Assembly (NCBI GenBank): GCA_964644025.1
Contig: CAZXVW010000016.1
Coordinates: forward strand, 1 to 36,514
Origin: CAZXVW01 sp964644025
Lineage (GTDB): Bacteria > Acidobacteriota > Terriglobia > Bryobacterales > Bryobacteraceae
Reading direction: 5' to 3'
DNA length: 36,514 nucleotides
The notes beneath the pieces were generated by a model. It was not told the origin of the DNA. It saw only the letters and a list, made by a program, of their open reading frames with translations, and made no database searches. Both the position numbers and the translations under genes were made by a program. Below are positions 24,135 through 32,404 of this stretch, one piece after another; position 1 is the stretch's first letter, and every line of letters starts with the position of its first letter.

Positions 24135-24926
24135 ATGAAGCGGCTTTTGCAATTCGGGGTCCTGCTGGCGGCGGTGGCCGCGCTGGTCCTCGCCGTGGAT
24201 TTTTCGGCGCTGCAGCCGCAGGGTTATGTCAGCGACTTCGCCGGGGTCATCGACCAGCAAACTGAGGCGGCGCTGGAGCGTTACTGCGCGGCCGTGGAAT
24301 CGTCCAGCGGGGCGGAAGTAGCCCTGGTGACGCTTCCGACGCTGGCCGGTGAGCCGATTGAGGATGTCGCCAACCTCCTGTTCCGCAAGTGGGGTGTCGG
24401 GAAGAAGGAAACCAACGAGGGCATCCTTCTTCTGCTGGTGATCCAGGACCGGCGCACGCGGCTGGAGGTCGGCTACGGGTTGGAGCCTTACATCCCAGAC
24501 GGATACGCCGGCAGCCTGCTGCGCCAGATGCGGCCCGCTCTCCGGGCCGGTCGTTACGGTGAGGCGATGGCTGTCGCCGCGCAGGCTATCGGAAACCGGA
24601 TCGCCGAAGCCAAGGGCGTGACGATTCAGGAGGCGGTTCCACGCCGGCGCCCGGTGCCCGCGCGGCAGAGTGTCCCGTGGGGTTCGCTTGTCTTCGGTCT
24701 TGTCTTCTTGCTGTGGCTCCTCGGCATGGGAGGACGCCGCGGCGCCCGGGGCCGGGGCATGGGCGGGTTGTTGACCGGCATGCTTCTGGGCAATTTGCTC
24801 GGTCGCGGGATGTACGGAGGTTACCGCGGCAGCGGCGGCGGCTTCGGCGGCTTTGATTCCTTCGACGGTTTTGGCGGTTTCGGCGGGGGCGACTCCGGCG
24901 GAGGCGGCGCCTCGGGAAGCTGGTAG
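24135..24926 (+). CDS. TPM-domain protein (YgcG family)
   Basis: The 263-residue protein has an N-terminal signal or anchor segment (residues 5-22), then a TPM (YgcG/PSB32) domain with GYVSDFAGVID, SSSGAEVALVTLPTLAG, LFRKWGVGKKETNEGILLLLVI and RRTRLEVGYGLEPYIPDG. One membrane helix follows (about residues 177-195) and then a glycine-rich C-terminal tail ending GGGGASGSW. Such proteins sit at the cell envelope, often next to LemA; their chemistry is poorly known and a phosphatase-like role has been proposed for plant relatives. Here LemA lies two genes downstream. The start at 24135 is the only ATG close to the signal sequence. Confidence 0.85.
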   Translation: MKRLLQFGVLLAAVAALVLAVDFSALQPQGYVSDFAGVIDQQTEAALERYCAAVESSSGAEVALVTLPTLAGEPIEDVANLLFRKWGVGKKETNEGILLLLVIQDRRTRLEVGYGLEPYIPDGYAGSLLRQMRPALRAGRYGEAMAVAAQAIGNRIAEAKGVTIQEAVPRRRPVPARQSVPWGSLVFGLVFLLWLLGMGGRRGARGRGMGGLLTGMLLGNLLGRGMYGGYRGSGGGFGGFDSFDGFGGFGGGDSGGGGASGSW

Positions 24927-24977
24927 AGGCCGGCGGCGAAACTCAGCTCAGACGGCCGCCGGGCAGGGAAGATCGTT

Positions 24978-25688
24978 ATGGAGAAACTTCTCAACGAACT
25001 CGTAGGACGGCTGAGGAAAACCTACGGTGACCGCCTGATCTCGGTGATCCTGTATGGTTCAGCGGCCGCCGGCGATTACAGTGGCCAGTTCTCCGATCTG
25101 AATATCTTCTCCGTTCTGGGTGAGATCACCCCCCGGGAACTGGGCGAAGCGGAGCCGATCTTTCGCTGGTGGCGAGGGAAGGGTAATCCATCGCCACTGT
25201 TGATGAGCGAGCTGGAGGCGCGGACCTCGACCGATTGCTTCCCGATCGAGTTCCACGACATGAAGGAGCGGCGCCGGGTTCTTTACGGCCGGGACGTGAT
25301 CGAAGATGTGGAGATCGACAATTCCTTCTACCGCGCGCAGGTAGAGTATCAGCTTCGTGCCAAGCTGCTGCGGCTTCGCCAGAAGGGCGCCGGGGTCATG
25401 CAGGACAAGGACTTGCTGCTCAAATTGCTGGCCGACTCAGTTTCCACGTTCTGCGTTCTGTCCCGCCACGCGCTCCGGCTGCATGGCATTGACGCAAAAT
25501 TCCGGAAACGCGAGATCGTCGAGCAGGCGCGTGAACATTTTGGCATTGACGCGGCGCCGTTTCTTTCCCTGCTCGATCTGCGGGACGGGAAGGTGAAGCC
25601 GAAGGCGCTGAAGCCGGTCGAGCTGTTTGCCGGCTATATGCAGCAAATCCACGTCATCATAGACGCCGTGGACCGCTTGGAAAAATGA
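24978..25688 (+). CDS. Nucleotidyltransferase-fold protein with altered active site
   Basis: The 236-residue cytoplasmic protein has the MNT-type start of the DNA-polymerase-beta superfamily: YGSAAAGDYSGQFSDLN (residues 26-42). In active members the pattern is GS followed by DxD; here the second aspartate is N42 (DLN) and the later third acidic residue could be the Glu in PIEFHD, so metal chemistry may be reduced or changed. The C-terminal half is helical, HEPN-like in composition (LLLKLLADSVSTFCVLSRHAL), so both halves of an MNT/HEPN pair may be fused. It lies between the TPM and LemA genes. A GGGAAG precedes the ATG by 6 nt. Function is unknown. Confidence 0.6.
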   Translation: MEKLLNELVGRLRKTYGDRLISVILYGSAAAGDYSGQFSDLNIFSVLGEITPRELGEAEPIFRWWRGKGNPSPLLMSELEARTSTDCFPIEFHDMKERRRVLYGRDVIEDVEIDNSFYRAQVEYQLRAKLLRLRQKGAGVMQDKDLLLKLLADSVSTFCVLSRHALRLHGIDAKFRKREIVEQAREHFGIDAAPFLSLLDLRDGKVKPKALKPVELFAGYMQQIHVIIDAVDRLEK

Positions 25689-25778
25689 CGTCTTGATTCG
25701 CTCCGGTTTCCTCGGGGCGCAACCCGGAAACCCGGCGCAGGGAGCGCCGGCGGGAAGAGGACAACAGGGAGGAACAAT

Positions 25779-26345
25779 ATGAAGACCGTTGCGATAATTC
25801 TCGGCGTAGTGCTGCTGGTCGTCTTGATCGCCGGCGGGAAACTTGTCGGGATTCGGAACGACCTGGTGGCGCAACAGGAGGCGATCAAGGCCGCCTGGGC
25901 GCAGGTGGACGTGGCCCTGCAGCGCCGCGCCGATCTGATCCCCAACCTGGTGGAAACCGTCAAGGGGTTTGCCAAGCAGGAGCGCGCGGTGGTAGACTCC
26001 GTGACGAAGGCACGGGCCGCTCTCCTGGGAGCCCGGACCCCGCGAGAACGCATCCAGGCCAATGCGAGCCTGGACGCCGCCCTGGGGCGGTTGCTGGTAA
26101 TTGTCGAGAATTACCCCAACATCAAGTCGAACGAGAACTTCCTTCGCCTCCAGGACGAACTCGCCGGCACGGAGAACCGGATCGCCGTGGAGAGGCGCAA
26201 GTATAATGAGGCCGTCCAGCGCTACAACACCAACATCGCCTTGTTCCCGAACAACATCGCCGCCGCGCTGTTCGGCTTTGAACGCAACAACGATTATTTC
26301 CAGACCGCTCCCGCTGACCGCGAGACTCCAAAGGTCCAGTTCTAA
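25779..26345 (+). CDS. lemA: LemA family protein
   Basis: The 188-residue protein has one N-terminal membrane helix (residues 4-20) and then a long helical bundle with LemA signatures: VGIRNDLVAQQEAIKAAWAQ, the RRADLIPNLVETVKGF core at about residues 50-65, VIVENYPNIKSNENF, and RRKYNEAVQRYNTNIALFP near the end. LemA proteins are envelope proteins of unclear biochemical role, often beside TPM-domain proteins as here. GGAGG lies 6 nt before the ATG. The usual LemA-TPM pairing is interrupted by the nucleotidyltransferase-like gene, but all three share strand and short gaps. Confidence 0.93.
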   Translation: MKTVAIILGVVLLVVLIAGGKLVGIRNDLVAQQEAIKAAWAQVDVALQRRADLIPNLVETVKGFAKQERAVVDSVTKARAALLGARTPRERIQANASLDAALGRLLVIVENYPNIKSNENFLRLQDELAGTENRIAVERRKYNEAVQRYNTNIALFPNNIAAALFGFERNNDYFQTAPADRETPKVQF

Positions 26346-26426
26346 CCGCAACGCCGGTTCGTGGCCGCGGTCGGCCCACGGAGCTGCCAGCGGAAGCCGA
26401 TGGACGGGGGGGGAAAGGATGAACTC

Positions 26427-27875
26427 ATGATGAACACGCAAATCCGCCACAACTACATCAACGGAGAATGGGTTGGCGGCAAGAGCTTTGAAAACCGCAA
26501 TCCCGCCGACATCGAAGAAGTTGTCAGCACGCACATCGAGGCCACTCCGGCCGAGGTCACCGCCGCCGTCGATGCCGCCCAGGCCGCCTTTCCCGCCTGG
26601 TCCTCCCTGGCGGCCCCGGCCCGGGGCAAGTATCTGTTCAAGGTGGCTGAGATTCTGGAGAGCAGGCTGGACCAGCTTGCCGAGGAAATGACCCGCGAAG
26701 AGGGCAAGACGTTGCCCGAAGCCCGGGGCGAGACCATCCGTTCGATCGACATCTTCCGCTACTACGGGAGCGAGGGAGCGAGGCTTCCCGGCTTTCAGGT
26801 GCCGTCGGCGCGCCCCCGCGTGCACATGTTTTCCATTCGGAAGCCGCTCGGCGTGGTGGGGCTGGTGACGCCGTGGAACTTCCCCAGCGCCATTCCGGCC
26901 TGGAAGCTGGCCCCGGCGCTGATCTGCGGCAACACCGTGGTGCTGAAGCCCGCATCGGCGGCGCCGTTGTCCGCCTGGCGTATCGTCGAGGCCTGCCACG
27001 AGGCCGGCATCCCGAAAGGGGTGGTCAACTACGTGGCCGGACCCGGCCGGACGGTCGGCGAGGCGTTGATCGAAGCCGGGCCACTAAAGGCGATTTCCTT
27101 CACCGGCTCGGTACCGGTCGGCCAACGGATTCACGAGCAGGCTTCCCGGCGCCGCCTGCGGATCCAGCTCGAAATGGGAGGGAAGAACCCCACCATCGTG
27201 CTGGCCGATTGCGATTTCGAGGCATCGGTGGATAACGTGGTGAACGCGGCCTTCTTCTCCACCGGCCAGAAATGCACGGCGACCAGCCGCACCATTGTCG
27301 AGGAGGCTATCTACGATAGGTTTCTCGAGGCATTGGTCGAGCGCACCCGGCAGCTCAAGGTCGGCAACGGCCTGGAGAAGGGAGTGGCGATCGGACCGGC
27401 TATCGACCAGGCGCAGCTTGACACGGATCTCCGTTACATCGAGATCGGACGGAAAGAGGCCGGCGAACCACTCGTCGGCGGCCATCGCCTTACCGGCGGC
27501 GCTTACGATAAGGGCTACTTCATCGCACCGACCATTTTTGCCGGCGTCACCCCGGAGATGACCATCGCCCGGGAGGAAATCTTCGGTCCCGTGCTCGGCG
27601 TGATGAAGGCAAAGGACTTTGAGGATGCCCTCCGGATCGCCAACGCCATCCCGTTCGGCCTGTGCGCCTCGATTCAGACCGGGAACCTGTCACGCGCCTT
27701 CGAGTTCGTTTACGGCGCCGAAGCGGGCCTGCTGACCATCAACCTGCCGAGTGCCGGGGTCGAGTACCAGCTTCCTTTCGGAGGCACCAAGGATTCCAGC
27801 TTCGGTCCCAAGGAACAGGGCCCGGCGGCGCTGGACTTCTACAGCGACTATAAAACGATTTACCTAAAGTACTGA
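26427..27875 (+). CDS. Aldehyde dehydrogenase, 2-oxoglutarate semialdehyde type
   Basis: The 482-residue NAD(P)-dependent enzyme oxidises an aldehyde to the acid. Catalytic residues are all present: N151 in TPWNFP, K174 in LKPASAAP, E249 in QLEMGGKNP, and nucleophile C283 in TGQKCTATSR. The sequence style (GQKCTATSR, SVPVGQRIHEQAS, EIFGPVLGV) resembles 2-oxoglutarate semialdehyde (2,5-dioxopentanoate) dehydrogenases. The next gene, 7 nt downstream, is a 2-keto-3-deoxypentonate-dehydratase-like FAH protein that would make exactly this aldehyde, which supports that substrate over succinate semialdehyde. The ATG at 26427 has AAAGGA upstream; the frame extends to 26361 without family character. 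Confidence 0.9.
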   Translation: MMNTQIRHNYINGEWVGGKSFENRNPADIEEVVSTHIEATPAEVTAAVDAAQAAFPAWSSLAAPARGKYLFKVAEILESRLDQLAEEMTREEGKTLPEARGETIRSIDIFRYYGSEGARLPGFQVPSARPRVHMFSIRKPLGVVGLVTPWNFPSAIPAWKLAPALICGNTVVLKPASAAPLSAWRIVEACHEAGIPKGVVNYVAGPGRTVGEALIEAGPLKAISFTGSVPVGQRIHEQASRRRLRIQLEMGGKNPTIVLADCDFEASVDNVVNAAFFSTGQKCTATSRTIVEEAIYDRFLEALVERTRQLKVGNGLEKGVAIGPAIDQAQLDTDLRYIEIGRKEAGEPLVGGHRLTGGAYDKGYFIAPTIFAGVTPEMTIAREEIFGPVLGVMKAKDFEDALRIANAIPFGLCASIQTGNLSRAFEFVYGAEAGLLTINLPSAGVEYQLPFGGTKDSSFGPKEQGPAALDFYSDYKTIYLKY

Positions 27876-27882
27876 GTCATTC

Positions 27883-28725
27883 ATGAAGCTGACAAAGATC
27901 AAGTGGGAAGGAAAGATCACGGCCGCCGTATACGAGCAGGACGCAGTTCGGCCCATCCCGAACTACTCCCTGGTGGATCTGATCCGGCGCTCGGAGGTGG
28001 AGAAGGAGCCGTTGGCGGAGGTGGCCGGCAAGCTCGCCAGCGCACACCCGATGGAGGTGCCGCCGATTCTGCCGCTGCGGCCGGCCGAGGTCTGGGCCTG
28101 CGGCTGCACTTACGAAGCCAGCTCCAGCTTCCGGGACGCCGAACACGGCACCCGGGAGGGCTTCTACGCTCACGTTTACCGGGAGCCGCGGCCGGAGATT
28201 TTCTTCAAGGGCACGGCCCGCGTCTGCGTCGGCCCGGGTGAGCCGATCGGCATCCGCTCGGACTCGGAATTCACCGCTCCGGAGCCGGAGCTGGCCGTGG
28301 TGCTCGGCAGTAAGGGGGCGATTGTCGGCTACACGCTGGCTAACGACGTCTCGGCCTGGGACATCGAGCGGGAAAACCCGCTCTACCTGCCGCAGTCGAA
28401 GGTGTACAACGGTTGTTGCTCTCTCGGCCCGGTGATCGTGACCACGGACGAGCTGACTGATCCCTATAACCTCGAAATAAGCTGCACGATCAGCCGGGCC
28501 GGGAAGACGATCTTCTCCGGGAGCGTCCACACTTCGAAGCTGAATCGCAAGATCGAGACCCTGGTGGAATACCTGCTGCGGTCGAACAGCGTTCCCCGGG
28601 GATCGGTGCTGCTCACGGGCACCGGCATCATCGTCGCCCAGGACGCGGCCTTGCAGCCGGGCGATATTTGCACCATCAGCGTGCCGGAGATCGGCGAGCT
28701 TTCCAACCCTGCGGAGATCGTCTAG
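27883..28725 (+). CDS. FAH-family protein, likely 2-keto-3-deoxypentonate dehydratase
   Basis: The 280-residue cytoplasmic protein belongs to the fumarylacetoacetate hydrolase fold. Metal ligands are E134 and E136 in APEPELAVVL and D155 in ANDVSAWDIE. The segment LYLPQSKVYNGCCSLGP (167-183) resembles the 2-keto-3-deoxy-D-arabinonate/xylonate dehydratases (KdaD/XylX-like) and differs from the KSFD/GP pattern of the hydrolases. The expected reaction dehydrates a 2-keto-3-deoxypentonate to 2-oxoglutarate semialdehyde, which the preceding dehydrogenase would oxidise. The two genes are 7 nt apart and surely cotranscribed. No sugar dehydrogenase, lactonase or pentonate dehydratase is in the window. 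A C-C hydrolase is the fallback identity. Confidence 0.82.
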   Translation: MKLTKIKWEGKITAAVYEQDAVRPIPNYSLVDLIRRSEVEKEPLAEVAGKLASAHPMEVPPILPLRPAEVWACGCTYEASSSFRDAEHGTREGFYAHVYREPRPEIFFKGTARVCVGPGEPIGIRSDSEFTAPEPELAVVLGSKGAIVGYTLANDVSAWDIERENPLYLPQSKVYNGCCSLGPVIVTTDELTDPYNLEISCTISRAGKTIFSGSVHTSKLNRKIETLVEYLLRSNSVPRGSVLLTGTGIIVAQDAALQPGDICTISVPEIGELSNPAEIV

Positions 28726-28763
28726 GGACGCGAACCGGACACCCGAACCACTGATGGCGGGGG

Positions 28764-28786
28764 ATGCGGCCGCGCCGCATTATAAT
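28764..28786 (+). promoter_or_regulatory. Inverted repeat abutting a perfect -10 of the GT4/GH130 operon
   Basis: ATGCGGC (28764-28770) and GCCGCAT (28774-28780) form a perfect 7-bp inverted repeat around CGC. It directly touches TATAAT (28781-28786), a perfect -10 located 64 nt before the first operon start codon. A protein on the repeat would cover the -35/-10 spacer, so it may be an operator. No -35 is visible. It could alternatively be a weak terminator for the dehydratase gene. Confidence 0.5.
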
Positions 28787-28850
28787 ATAAAGAGAGGCGG
28801 TTCCTTCCTTTTTCGCATGGTTCGCGACAACGCTCGAGAGGAGAAGTGTA

Positions 28851-31145
28851 ATGAGTGCTGGTTCCCTCTATCGTACTGGTCCTAATGGAATTGCGCTGAT
28901 CGGCACGTTTCTCCCACGGCAGTGTGGCATCGCTACTTTTACCCATGACCTTCACCAGGCGCTGGCCGAGGAGGCGCCGGAGATCGACTTCTGGGCGCTG
29001 GCGATGAACGATGTGCCGGCCGGGTACCGTTACCCGGAACAGGTGCGTTTCGAGCTGAATCAGAAGAGCCTGGGCGATTACCGGCTGGCGGCTGATTTCC
29101 TCAACATAAACCAGGTCGATGCCGTTTGCCTCCAGCACGAATACGGAATCTTCGGGGGCGACAGCGGCGCGTATGTCCTCGAGCTGCTGGCGCGGCTGCG
29201 CATGCCGGTGGTGACCACTCTGCATACCGTGCTCCGGCAGCCGGGCGCCGGGCAAAGGAAGGTAATGGAAGAGCTGGCCCGCTCGTCCGACCGGCTGGTC
29301 GTGATGAGCCGGAAGGCGCGGGAAATCCTGCTGGATGAGTACGCGGTGGCGGAATCCAAGGTCGAAGTGGTGCCCCATGGGATTCCCGACGTGCCGTTCG
29401 TGGATCCAAATTTCTACAAGGACCAGTTCGGCCTGGAGGGGCGCAAGGTCATTCTGACCTTCGGGCTGGTGGGCCCGGGAAAGGGCCTCGAGTATATGAT
29501 CGACGCGCTCCCGCCGGTTGTCGAGAAGCATCCGGACGTGGCCTACGTCGTTCTCGGGGCCACGCACCCTCACGTCAAGCGGGAGCAGGGCGAAGCCTAC
29601 CGGCTGTCGCTGCAACGCCGGGCGCGCGATCTGGGCGTGGAACAGCACATCATCTTTCACAACCGGTTTGTCGACCTGAAGGAACTGTGCGAGTTTCTCG
29701 GCGCGGCCGACGTATACGTGACGCCGTATCTGAACCGGGAGCAGATCGTTTCCGGCACCCTGGCCTACGCGATGGGCGCCGGCAAGGCGACGGTATCGAC
29801 GCCGTACTGGTATGCCGAAGAGATGCTGGCGGAGGGCCGCGGGCGCCTGGTTCCGTTCCGGGATCCGGCGAGCCTGGCCCGCGAAGTGATCGACTTGTTC
29901 GACCATGAAGTCGAGCGGCATGCGATGCGCAAACGCGCTTACAACTACTGCCGGGAAATGGTTTGGAAGGAGGTGGCGCGGCGCTACCTGGGTATCTTCG
30001 CCGCGGCCCGCCGGGAACGGGAGCGGCGGCCCCGGGTGGTGTTCCGCAAACCGACGCTCCAAGAAATGCCGCTGGAGATCCCCGAACCCAAGCTGGACCA
30101 TCTGTACCGTATGACGGATGAGGTGGGCCTGCTGCAGCACGCCAAGTTCATCGTGCCCGACCGCGTCCACGGCTACTGCACCGACGACAATGCCCGCGCG
30201 CTGATCGTGGCGCTGGAAGCCGCCGCCCTGACCACGGAGAGCGAGCGCCTATTTGAGCTGGCTTGCCGCTATCTGAGCTTTCTGGGTCATGCATTTAACG
30301 AGGCCACCGGACGGTTTCGCAATTTCATGGCATACGACCGGACGTGGCTGGAGGAACAAGGCTCGGAAGACAGCCACGGCCGGGCCATTTGGGGGCTCGG
30401 TATGGCGGTGGCGCTGTCAAATCACCAGGGCCTTACCGGTTTTGCCGTCCAACTGTTCGACAAGGCGCTGCCGGCGCTGCTTGAGCTGACCGCCCCGCGG
30501 GCCTGGGCCTTCGGCCTGGTCGGCATCCACGCCTACCTGCGACGGTTCAGCGGGGACAGTGAGGCGCGCCGGGTGCGGGAGGCGCTGGCCAACCGCTTGT
30601 TCGACCTTTACGAGCGGAATGCTTCCGAGGATTGGCCGTGGATCGAGGACCAGGTGACCTATGCCAATGGCAAGATCCCCCAGGCGCTGCTGCTTTCCGG
30701 GCAATGGCTGCCGCGGCGCGAGATGATCGAGGCCGGGCTGAAAAGCCTCGATTGGCTGCTCCGCATTCAGTCCGATCCCAAGGGGCATTTCCTGCCCGTG
30801 GGCAACCGGGGCTGGTACCGGCGTGGAGGTGAGCGGGCGCGCTACGACCAGCAGCCGATCGAAGCCCAGGCCGTGATCGAGGCGTGCACCGAGGCTTACA
30901 ATGTCACTCAGGACGAACGCTGGATCAAGGAGGCGCGGCGGGTGCTGGAATGGTTCCTCGGGCGAAACGATCTCAGTCAGCCTCTTTATGACTACCGTAC
31001 GGGCGGTTGTTGCGACGGGCTCTCCGCCGACGGGGTCAACCGCAACCAGGGCGCCGAATCGACGCTCGCCTGCCTGCTGAGCCTATTGAATATCTGCCGA
31101 TTGAACGAAATGAAAACTGAGGCGGCGAAAGCCGAAGCCGTCTGA
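28851..31145 (+). CDS. GT4 glycosyltransferase fused to alpha/alpha-toroid domain
   Basis: The 764-residue protein has two parts. Residues 1 to about 385 are a GT-B glycosyltransferase (GT4-like): CGIATFTHDLHQAL near the N-terminus, VPHGIPD at 174-180, GPGKGLEYMIDAL with K211, and NREQIVSGTLAYAMGAGK at 295-312. The usual second Glu of the EX7E motif is not evident after E297. Residues about 415-745 look like an (alpha/alpha)6-toroid: VHGYCTDDNARALIVAL at 439-455, then repeating helical pairs with DSHGRAIWGLG, FGLVGIHAYL and QPIEAQAVIEA. Such toroids occur in glycoside-processing enzymes. No signal peptide is seen, so it is cytoplasmic. It leads the GT4/GH130 operon with AGAGGAG 7 nt upstream. 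Donor sugar is unknown. Confidence 0.85.
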   Translation: MSAGSLYRTGPNGIALIGTFLPRQCGIATFTHDLHQALAEEAPEIDFWALAMNDVPAGYRYPEQVRFELNQKSLGDYRLAADFLNINQVDAVCLQHEYGIFGGDSGAYVLELLARLRMPVVTTLHTVLRQPGAGQRKVMEELARSSDRLVVMSRKAREILLDEYAVAESKVEVVPHGIPDVPFVDPNFYKDQFGLEGRKVILTFGLVGPGKGLEYMIDALPPVVEKHPDVAYVVLGATHPHVKREQGEAYRLSLQRRARDLGVEQHIIFHNRFVDLKELCEFLGAADVYVTPYLNREQIVSGTLAYAMGAGKATVSTPYWYAEEMLAEGRGRLVPFRDPASLAREVIDLFDHEVERHAMRKRAYNYCREMVWKEVARRYLGIFAAARRERERRPRVVFRKPTLQEMPLEIPEPKLDHLYRMTDEVGLLQHAKFIVPDRVHGYCTDDNARALIVALEAAALTTESERLFELACRYLSFLGHAFNEATGRFRNFMAYDRTWLEEQGSEDSHGRAIWGLGMAVALSNHQGLTGFAVQLFDKALPALLELTAPRAWAFGLVGIHAYLRRFSGDSEARRVREALANRLFDLYERNASEDWPWIEDQVTYANGKIPQALLLSGQWLPRREMIEAGLKSLDWLLRIQSDPKGHFLPVGNRGWYRRGGERARYDQQPIEAQAVIEACTEAYNVTQDERWIKEARRVLEWFLGRNDLSQPLYDYRTGGCCDGLSADGVNRNQGAESTLACLLSLLNICRLNEMKTEAAKAEAV

Positions 31146-31172
31146 GTTTACGCGAGTGAGGAAAGGCCCGTC

Positions 31173-32399
31173 ATGCCTGCATCTCCGATCGTAATCGTCA
31201 GTTCCTACCCTCCTCGGCTGTGCGGGATTGCTACGTTCGCCGAGGAAGCGCGGGAGTTTATCCAAAAGACGAATCCGGAGCGCGAAGTGCTGGTCATCAG
31301 TCACACCGACGGGGCGGGAGAAGGCGTGTTTCCCCTGGTCGATATGAGGCGGCGCGACTGGTGGAAGCCGGTGGCGGCGAAGATCCGGGAGCTTCAGCCC
31401 CACGCGGTTCACCTGGAGCATGAATACGGCCTGTACGAGTACCGGGATGACCGGGGCGTCGGGGACAACAACGAGGGGTTTCTCACCCTGCTCGAAGCCA
31501 TCAGCGATTACCCGACCGTAGTCGAGCCGCATACCGTGCATGGCCGGCTGCGGGACGCGGAAGCCAATTTCATTTACGGGATGTGCCAGCGGGCCGACGT
31601 GGTCCTGTTCAAGTGCCATTACCAGAAATGGCGGCTGAGCTGGACCTTTCCCGGCTACGGGTGGAAGACGCCGCAGAACATCATGGTGGTGCCGCACGGC
31701 GCTCGGCCGGACCGCCGCTGGGGCATCGAAGAGGTCCCGAAGCTCCGGCGCGAACTCGGGCTGGATCAGTTGGGGCTTTCCCAGCACCTGGTGGGGATGA
31801 TCGGCTGGATCCAGTCCAACAAGCGGTGGGATATTTTGCTATCGATGTGGGAGGAACTCCATGATGAAATCCTCCACCGCTGCGGCACCGAGTGGGATCT
31901 GCTGGCGGCCGGAACGATGCGCGATCCGAACCATCGCGCCGACTATGAAAAGTGGAAGGAAGAGGCCCTGCAACTGCAGAGCAAAGGCATTGCGCATTAC
32001 CACGAGTTCGTTCCCCGGGGCGATATTTACTACAAGATGATGGCCGTCTGTGATTTCATCGTTCTGCCCTCGGTGGACGAGACGCAGTCCGGCACGCTGG
32101 CCCGCGTGATCGCGTTGAATAAGCCCTATATCACCATCGCTCCCATGGAGGGTCTCACCGCCCAGACGCTGGAGAGCGGCGGCGGCCTGCTGTTCACCAC
32201 CAAGAAGATGCTGCGGGACCACGTCATTCGCCTCGCCTGTGACGAGCAGCTCCGCCTGGCGCTGGGCGAGAACCTGCGGCGGTATCTCGACGAGGTCGTT
32301 TCCTGGGACGTGGTGGCGCGGCAGTATAACGAAGCCTACGAACTGGCCCGGGAGACGAAGCGGACCGGCCGGCCGGTGGAGTTGGCACCGGAATTCTGA
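31173..32399 (+). CDS. GT4-like glycosyltransferase
   Basis: The 408-residue cytoplasmic GT-B protein resembles the N-terminal half of the preceding fusion protein. It shares CGIATFAEEAREF near residue 17, an HLEHEYGLYEY segment (80-90), VVPHGARPD (172-180) and DETQSGTLARV (302-312). As in the fusion protein, the region where GT4 enzymes have EX7E keeps one Glu (E303) and the SGTLA string but lacks the second Glu. The predicted activity is transfer from a nucleotide-sugar; donor and acceptor are unknown. It starts 27 nt after the fusion gene with GAGGAAAGG upstream, and the GH130 gene follows 5 nt after its stop. Confidence 0.82.
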   Translation: MPASPIVIVSSYPPRLCGIATFAEEAREFIQKTNPEREVLVISHTDGAGEGVFPLVDMRRRDWWKPVAAKIRELQPHAVHLEHEYGLYEYRDDRGVGDNNEGFLTLLEAISDYPTVVEPHTVHGRLRDAEANFIYGMCQRADVVLFKCHYQKWRLSWTFPGYGWKTPQNIMVVPHGARPDRRWGIEEVPKLRRELGLDQLGLSQHLVGMIGWIQSNKRWDILLSMWEELHDEILHRCGTEWDLLAAGTMRDPNHRADYEKWKEEALQLQSKGIAHYHEFVPRGDIYYKMMAVCDFIVLPSVDETQSGTLARVIALNKPYITIAPMEGLTAQTLESGGGLLFTTKKMLRDHVIRLACDEQLRLALGENLRRYLDEVVSWDVVARQYNEAYELARETKRTGRPVELAPEF

Positions 32400-32404
32400 A
32401 CCCG

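Noticed and set aside
25437..26999. 520-codon minus-strand open frame across nucleotidyltransferase, lemA and aldehyde dehydrogenase
   Set aside because: It crosses three recognisable plus-strand genes and shows no family motif.
27883..28725. Tyrosine-degradation fumarylacetoacetase
   Set aside because: It is shorter than true fumarylacetoacetase, has the dehydratase-like YNGCCSLGP block, and is paired with an aldehyde dehydrogenase rather than homogentisate genes.
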